Shown here: positions 60,967 to 64,000 of the stretch, piece by piece | Position numbering within the stretch: position 1 is the stretch's first letter | Layout: each line of letters opens with the position of its first letter | Source of the DNA: Streptomyces sp. NBC_00443 | GTDB taxonomy: Bacteria > Actinomycetota > Actinomycetes > Streptomycetales > Streptomycetaceae | Direction: 5' to 3' | Assembly (NCBI RefSeq): GCF_036014175.1 | Contig: NZ_CP107917.1 | Coordinates: forward strand, 4,340,001 to 4,404,000 | DNA length: 64,000 nucleotides | Program-made: the position numbers and the translations under genes | Notes under the pieces: model-generated | What the model was told of the DNA's origin: nothing | The model's input: the letters and a program-made list of their open reading frames with translations, nothing else | The model's database searches: none

Positions 60967-61572
60967 TTGCCGACCCATGTCCATGACCACGCCGACCCCC
61001 ACGCCCGCATCCCCGGGACCACGACCCCGGGAACGGTCGTCCTGCTCAACGGAACCTCCAGCTCCGGCAAGAGCAGCATCGCCCGCGCGCTCCTCGACGT
61101 CCTCGACGGCACCTGGTTCCACCTGCCGGTGGACGCCTTCCACGCGATGCGCGGCGGCAGCCCTCTCGCCGACGAGGACCTCCAGGCCGAGATCGACCGC
61201 ACCGCCAAGGGCTTCCACCGCGCGGTCGCCGGTATGGCCGCGGGCGGTAACAACCTGGTCGTCGACTACCCGCTCAGCCGCCGCTGGCGGTTGCTGGACC
61301 TCCTCGATCTGCTCGTGCCCGAGGACACGGTCCTGATCGGCGTCCGCTGCCCGCTGCCGGAGCTGGAGCGCCGGGAACGCGAACGAGGCGACCGCCAACC
61401 GGGCCTCGCCGCGCTGCAGTTCGACCAGGTCCACTCCCACGGCCCGCACGACCTCGACGTCCACACCGACCTCCTCACCCCGGCCGAATGCGCCCTCCAC
61501 ATCCGCGACTTCCTGCCGGACCGGCCTCGCCCGACCGCGTTCGAGGAGCTCCGGCGCAAACTGCGGGAGTAG
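60967..61572 (+). CDS. Chloramphenicol phosphotransferase (CPT)-like kinase
   Basis: The 201-residue product has a P-loop NGTSSSGKSSIARALLDVLD, an Asp-containing motif FHLPVDAFHAM, VVDYPLSRRWRLLDL, VLIGVRCPLPELERRERERG and DRQPGLAALQFDQVH. These align with the CPT family of Streptomyces venezuelae, which phosphorylates chloramphenicol, but most family members have other or unknown substrates. The start is TTG 60967 with GGGGGA upstream; the His/Asp-rich N-terminus is longer than in CPT. Confidence 0.85.
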   Translation: MPTHVHDHADPHARIPGTTTPGTVVLLNGTSSSGKSSIARALLDVLDGTWFHLPVDAFHAMRGGSPLADEDLQAEIDRTAKGFHRAVAGMAAGGNNLVVDYPLSRRWRLLDLLDLLVPEDTVLIGVRCPLPELERRERERGDRQPGLAALQFDQVHSHGPHDLDVHTDLLTPAECALHIRDFLPDRPRPTAFEELRRKLRE

Positions 61573-61612
61573 AGCGGCGGATCGCCGGTGCAGACCCATG
61601 GTCCGGCCGCCG

Positions 61613-62542
61613 TCAACCGGATCCGCACACCTTGCGGAACGGTACATCGGGTACGTACGTCCGCCACTGCGCCCGCGTCAGGCCGCCGCCCGCGCGTGTG
61701 CAGACCTTCGTGACCGCCCGTTCGGTGTCCACCGCGTACCGCTGGAGGGGCACATGCGCGCTCCCGGCGTACAGGGTGCCGCTGTCGGCGCTGAAGGCGA
61801 GGGCCTTGAGGGCCTCCCCAGGCGTCGGCAGTGGCCCCCCGAGCGGCTGCTGTGTCTCCGTGTCCCAGAGCTGGAGGGTGCCCGCGTCGCCGCCGACCGC
61901 GAGGGTGCGGCCGTCGGGGCTGAGGGCGAGGGCGCCGACCGCTTCCGGGGTGTCGCCGAGCGGGGCGGGAAAGACGTTGCGCAGGACGCGGGCCCGGTGG
62001 CGGACGTCGCCGTCCCAGAGGGCGGCCCGGCCGGTCTGGTCGCCCGCCGCCAGCACCCCGCCGTCGGGGCTGAAGGCAAGCGCACTGACCTGGTCGCCCT
62101 GGACGAGATCCTGGGGCCGGCCGGGACCGGAGGGCAGTTGTGCCACCGGGACGTCGTGGGACCGGTCAGGTCGAGGGTGTGGACGGTCCCTCCTTCCATG
62201 TACCGCAGGACGGCGCTCGTGGTCCCAGGCGAGGCAGTCGTAGAGGTGCTGGTTGTTGAGGGAGTGGCGGAAGACGGGTGCGGAGGGGGCCGTCAGACGC
62301 CAGACGCGGACCTCGTCGGAGCCGGCCGTGGCCAGGAAGGAGCCGTCCCGACTGATGGTCGCGTACTGCACACCGCGCTCGTCGACCGTGGCGAGGGCCC
62401 GTCCGGAGCGGATGTCCCAGACCCGCACCGCGCCCTCGGTCACGACGGCGAAGCGGTCGTTGTTGCCATAGCCGAACCCCACGAAGGACTCGCCGCACAA
62501 GGCGCCGGCCTTCTGCCACGCCCCGGGCAGCGTGCGGTGCAC
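61613..62542 (-). pseudogene. C-terminal remnant of a WD40-repeat protein
   Basis: The frame holds only WD40 repeats (AVRVWDIRSGR, EVRVWRL, AALWDGD, TLQLWDTE) and a C-terminal tail with CTRAGGGLTRAQWRTYVPDV, which matches the tail of the 1294-residue STAND-WD40 protein at 8014-11898 (CDRTGGVLNRAEWEERLPQL). No NTPase or HTH part is present upstream. Within the repeats, a segment near 62170-62230 reads sensibly only in another frame (RYMEGGTVHTLDLTG), which indicates two compensating indels. It is a truncated and decaying paralogue. Confidence 0.75.
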
Positions 62543-62651
62543 GGCGCCGTCCCAGACCTGCGGTGCGCGGGTCTTTCGGGTCGCGCCATTGCCGCCCCCA
62601 CTTCCGTACGCTCGGCGGCTTTCGTACGGCTTTCGTACGTGGCTCAGGTGA

Positions 62652-62990
62652 CAACGACGTGACGGGAACCCGGCGTGGAGGGGCGGTGCGGGACCGAGGT
62701 ACCACTACTTCCGCCAGACCAAGGACCCGGTCCTCAACACGACGATGACGATGTACCCGGGCCGCACGTACCAGTTCCAGATCCAGCAGTTCTACAGCGG
62801 GGCCTGGCACACCACGGCCACCGAGTGCTTCGGGCTGGACCGCTACGGCAAGGAATCCGTCCTCCTGGACGACAACCCGCCCACGGGCGCCCGCTTCCGG
62901 ATCCGCTCCTCCTACGTCGACCCGACGTCGGGCGACAACGTCAACACGACGACGTACGGCGGCTGGAAGTACTTCACCTTCACCCGCTGA
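62652..62990 (+). pseudogene. 5'-truncated secreted protein gene
   Basis: Coherent protein runs from RYHYFRQTKDPVLNTTMTMY through QIQQFYSGAWHTTATECFGL and DNPPTGARFRIRSSYVD to the stop at 62990. No signal peptide and no start codon with a ribosome binding site exist upstream in frame before the stop at 62649-62651; ATG 62745 lies inside the domain. The domain looks like a small secreted beta protein whose signal sequence has been lost. Its upstream edge coincides with the upstream edge of the truncated WD40 gene. Confidence 0.65.
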
Positions 62991-63022
62991 ACCGTCATCA
63001 CCGAACCGTCAGCACCGAACCG

Positions 63023-64000
63023 TCAGCTGCTGACCTGCAGCTGCCGTAGCTGTCGATGGATGTTCTCCAGGGCGCCGCGCCGGCGCCCCGGCACCCGGCT
63101 CCTCAACTCCACGAGGACGGGCCCCAGTTCGCGTGCGAGGGCCGTGTCGTGGATCTGCCCCCACTGGTGGTGGGCGCGGTCCACCGCGGCCTCCACCGCG
63201 GGCGCGTCCGGGGCCTGTCCGGCGGAGAGCCGGGAGGAGGCGACCGTCAGCCAGGTGCGGCAGCTGCGCACCGGGTCCCCGGCCAGCATCGCCAGGTCCG
63301 CGCGGACCTCGCCCCAGTGCAGGGCCTCCTCGGAGGCGTGGCCATGGGTGTGGACGGCGGTCTGCTCGTGCCGGGCGGCCAGCGCGTCGGCGTCACCGTG
63401 CCGGCCCGCCTGGACGGCGCTGGTGATGGCGGTGTGCGGGTCGCTCGGCACGGGGCCCTGCGCGGTCAGCACGATGTCGATGCCGACGCCGCCCTCGGGC
63501 GCGATCCGCTGCAACGCCAACTGGTGCAACTGGTCGAGGGGCGGGCGGTGTCCGCTGCGCAGCAGGGTCGCGACCGACTTCATGTACGCCGGGCCCGCCA
63601 GGGTCCGCCGGTTCGGCGGTGGCGCGATCCGGCCGTAGACGGCGTGGTCGCGGCCCGAGTCGAGGGGGTTCGCGAGCAGCCACTGCCAGGTCTCGTGGTC
63701 GGCGTGCAGATCGAGGACCAGCGAGGTGGAACCCGGTGCGCGCAGGCGCAGTTCCTCGCGGATCCAGTGCCAGGGAAAGCCGTTGTAGCGGACGGTCGAC
63801 GGGGTGGACCGGGCCAGCGCCAGGTGGGGCAGGTGCTGGCGACGGTCCAGTTGCAGCTGGCCGGCGACGAAGACGGTGAGCGGGCCGGGGGCGACCGCCG
63901 CGGCGCGCAGGCGGGTGAGGACGGCCTGCGGTTCCAGGGGGTCGGCGAGTTCGACGACGTTGGCGGTGTCCGTGCCGGACAGCACCGCGGGCGGGACCGC
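63023..64000 (-). CDS. C-terminal part of an unknown protein, continues past the right edge
   Basis: The visible 325 residues include LTVFVAGQLQLDRRQHLPHL, STVRYNGFPWHWIREELRLR, STSLVLDLHADHETWQWLL, YGRIAPPPNRRTLAGPAYMK and a helical C-terminal region with RHEQTAVHTHGHASEEALHW. The front part has alternating strand-helix pattern like a small-molecule or caspase-like alpha/beta domain; I do not recognise the family. The start lies beyond 64000. It converges on the truncated secreted gene with 32 nt between stops. Confidence 0.75.
   Translation of the reverse strand, partial: AVPPAVLSGTDTANVVELADPLEPQAVLTRLRAAAVAPGPLTVFVAGQLQLDRRQHLPHLALARSTPSTVRYNGFPWHWIREELRLRAPGSTSLVLDLHADHETWQWLLANPLDSGRDHAVYGRIAPPPNRRTLAGPAYMKSVATLLRSGHRPPLDQLHQLALQRIAPEGGVGIDIVLTAQGPVPSDPHTAITSAVQAGRHGDADALAARHEQTAVHTHGHASEEALHWGEVRADLAMLAGDPVRSCRTWLTVASSRLSAGQAPDAPAVEAAVDRAHHQWGQIHDTALARELGPVLVELRSRVPGRRRGALENIHRQLRQLQVSS

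Overview
The window is about 72% G+C DNA with strong third-position G/C bias, GTG and TTG starts, tails of GGAGG-type ribosome binding sites, and a gene set typical of Streptomyces: cold-shock protein, DUF6479, DUF6153, ANTAR, TetR/MFS pairs, secreted glycosidases and a class F-type sortase. It is best read as Streptomyces chromosome carrying many accessory genes. I see no rRNA, tRNA, CRISPR array, replication origin or obvious antibiotic gene cluster.

Layout. 1-1.9 kb: MerR-like protein, cold-shock protein with a strong terminator, a small partner protein and a lone GvpU-like protein. 1.9-6.2 kb: secreted GH30 galactanase facing its LacI-type regulator across a perfect 16-bp palindrome, then a lipoprotein. 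6.2-7.9 kb: a tnpB-only IS200/IS605-type element. 8.0-11.9 kb: a 1294-residue HTH-STAND NTPase-WD40 protein. 12.2-18.5 kb: GH16 enzyme, membrane proteins, TerB-like protein, universal stress protein plus ion permease, DUF2993 protein. 18.5-26.2 kb: two paralogous TetR regulators with an MFS pump, a frameshifted gene, an orphan histidine kinase and an MMPL transporter. 26.4-30.5 kb: a three-gene MoxR ATPase / DUF2201-VWA / unknown-protein operon.

30.7-41.4 kb: expansin-like protein, cold-shock-domain protein, ECF sigma factor with a frameshifted partner, sortase with a candidate substrate, DUF6153/DUF305 pair, secreted beta-helix protein, frameshifted response regulator, MarR/MFS pair, VOC protein. 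41.5-45.1 kb: small secreted, membrane and hypothetical proteins and a deletion pseudogene. 45.1-52.1 kb: serine carboxypeptidase, NarL-type response regulator and kinase, small membrane protein and FtsX-type ABC transporter, tied together by two copies of the dyad GTACAGC-N2-GCTGTAC. 52.2-55.7 kb: nucleoside hydrolase, a short threonyl-tRNA synthetase behind a Thr-codon leader peptide and terminator, a lipoprotein. 55.7-64 kb: MepB-like, L7/L12-CTD-like and ANTAR proteins, a two-gene permease operon, an XRE-TPR regulator divergent from a tiny secreted peptide, a CPT-like kinase, and two 5'-truncated genes abutting at a likely deletion junction, then a gene that runs off the right edge.

The most notable points are the shared dyad linking the two-component/ABC/carboxypeptidase module, the threonine attenuator in front of thrS, the TPR-regulator/peptide pair, the MoxR-VWA-unknown operon, the HTH-STAND-WD40 protein and its truncated relative, and an unusual density of single-base frameshifts and deletions, some in G/C homopolymers, which could be decay or sequence error.
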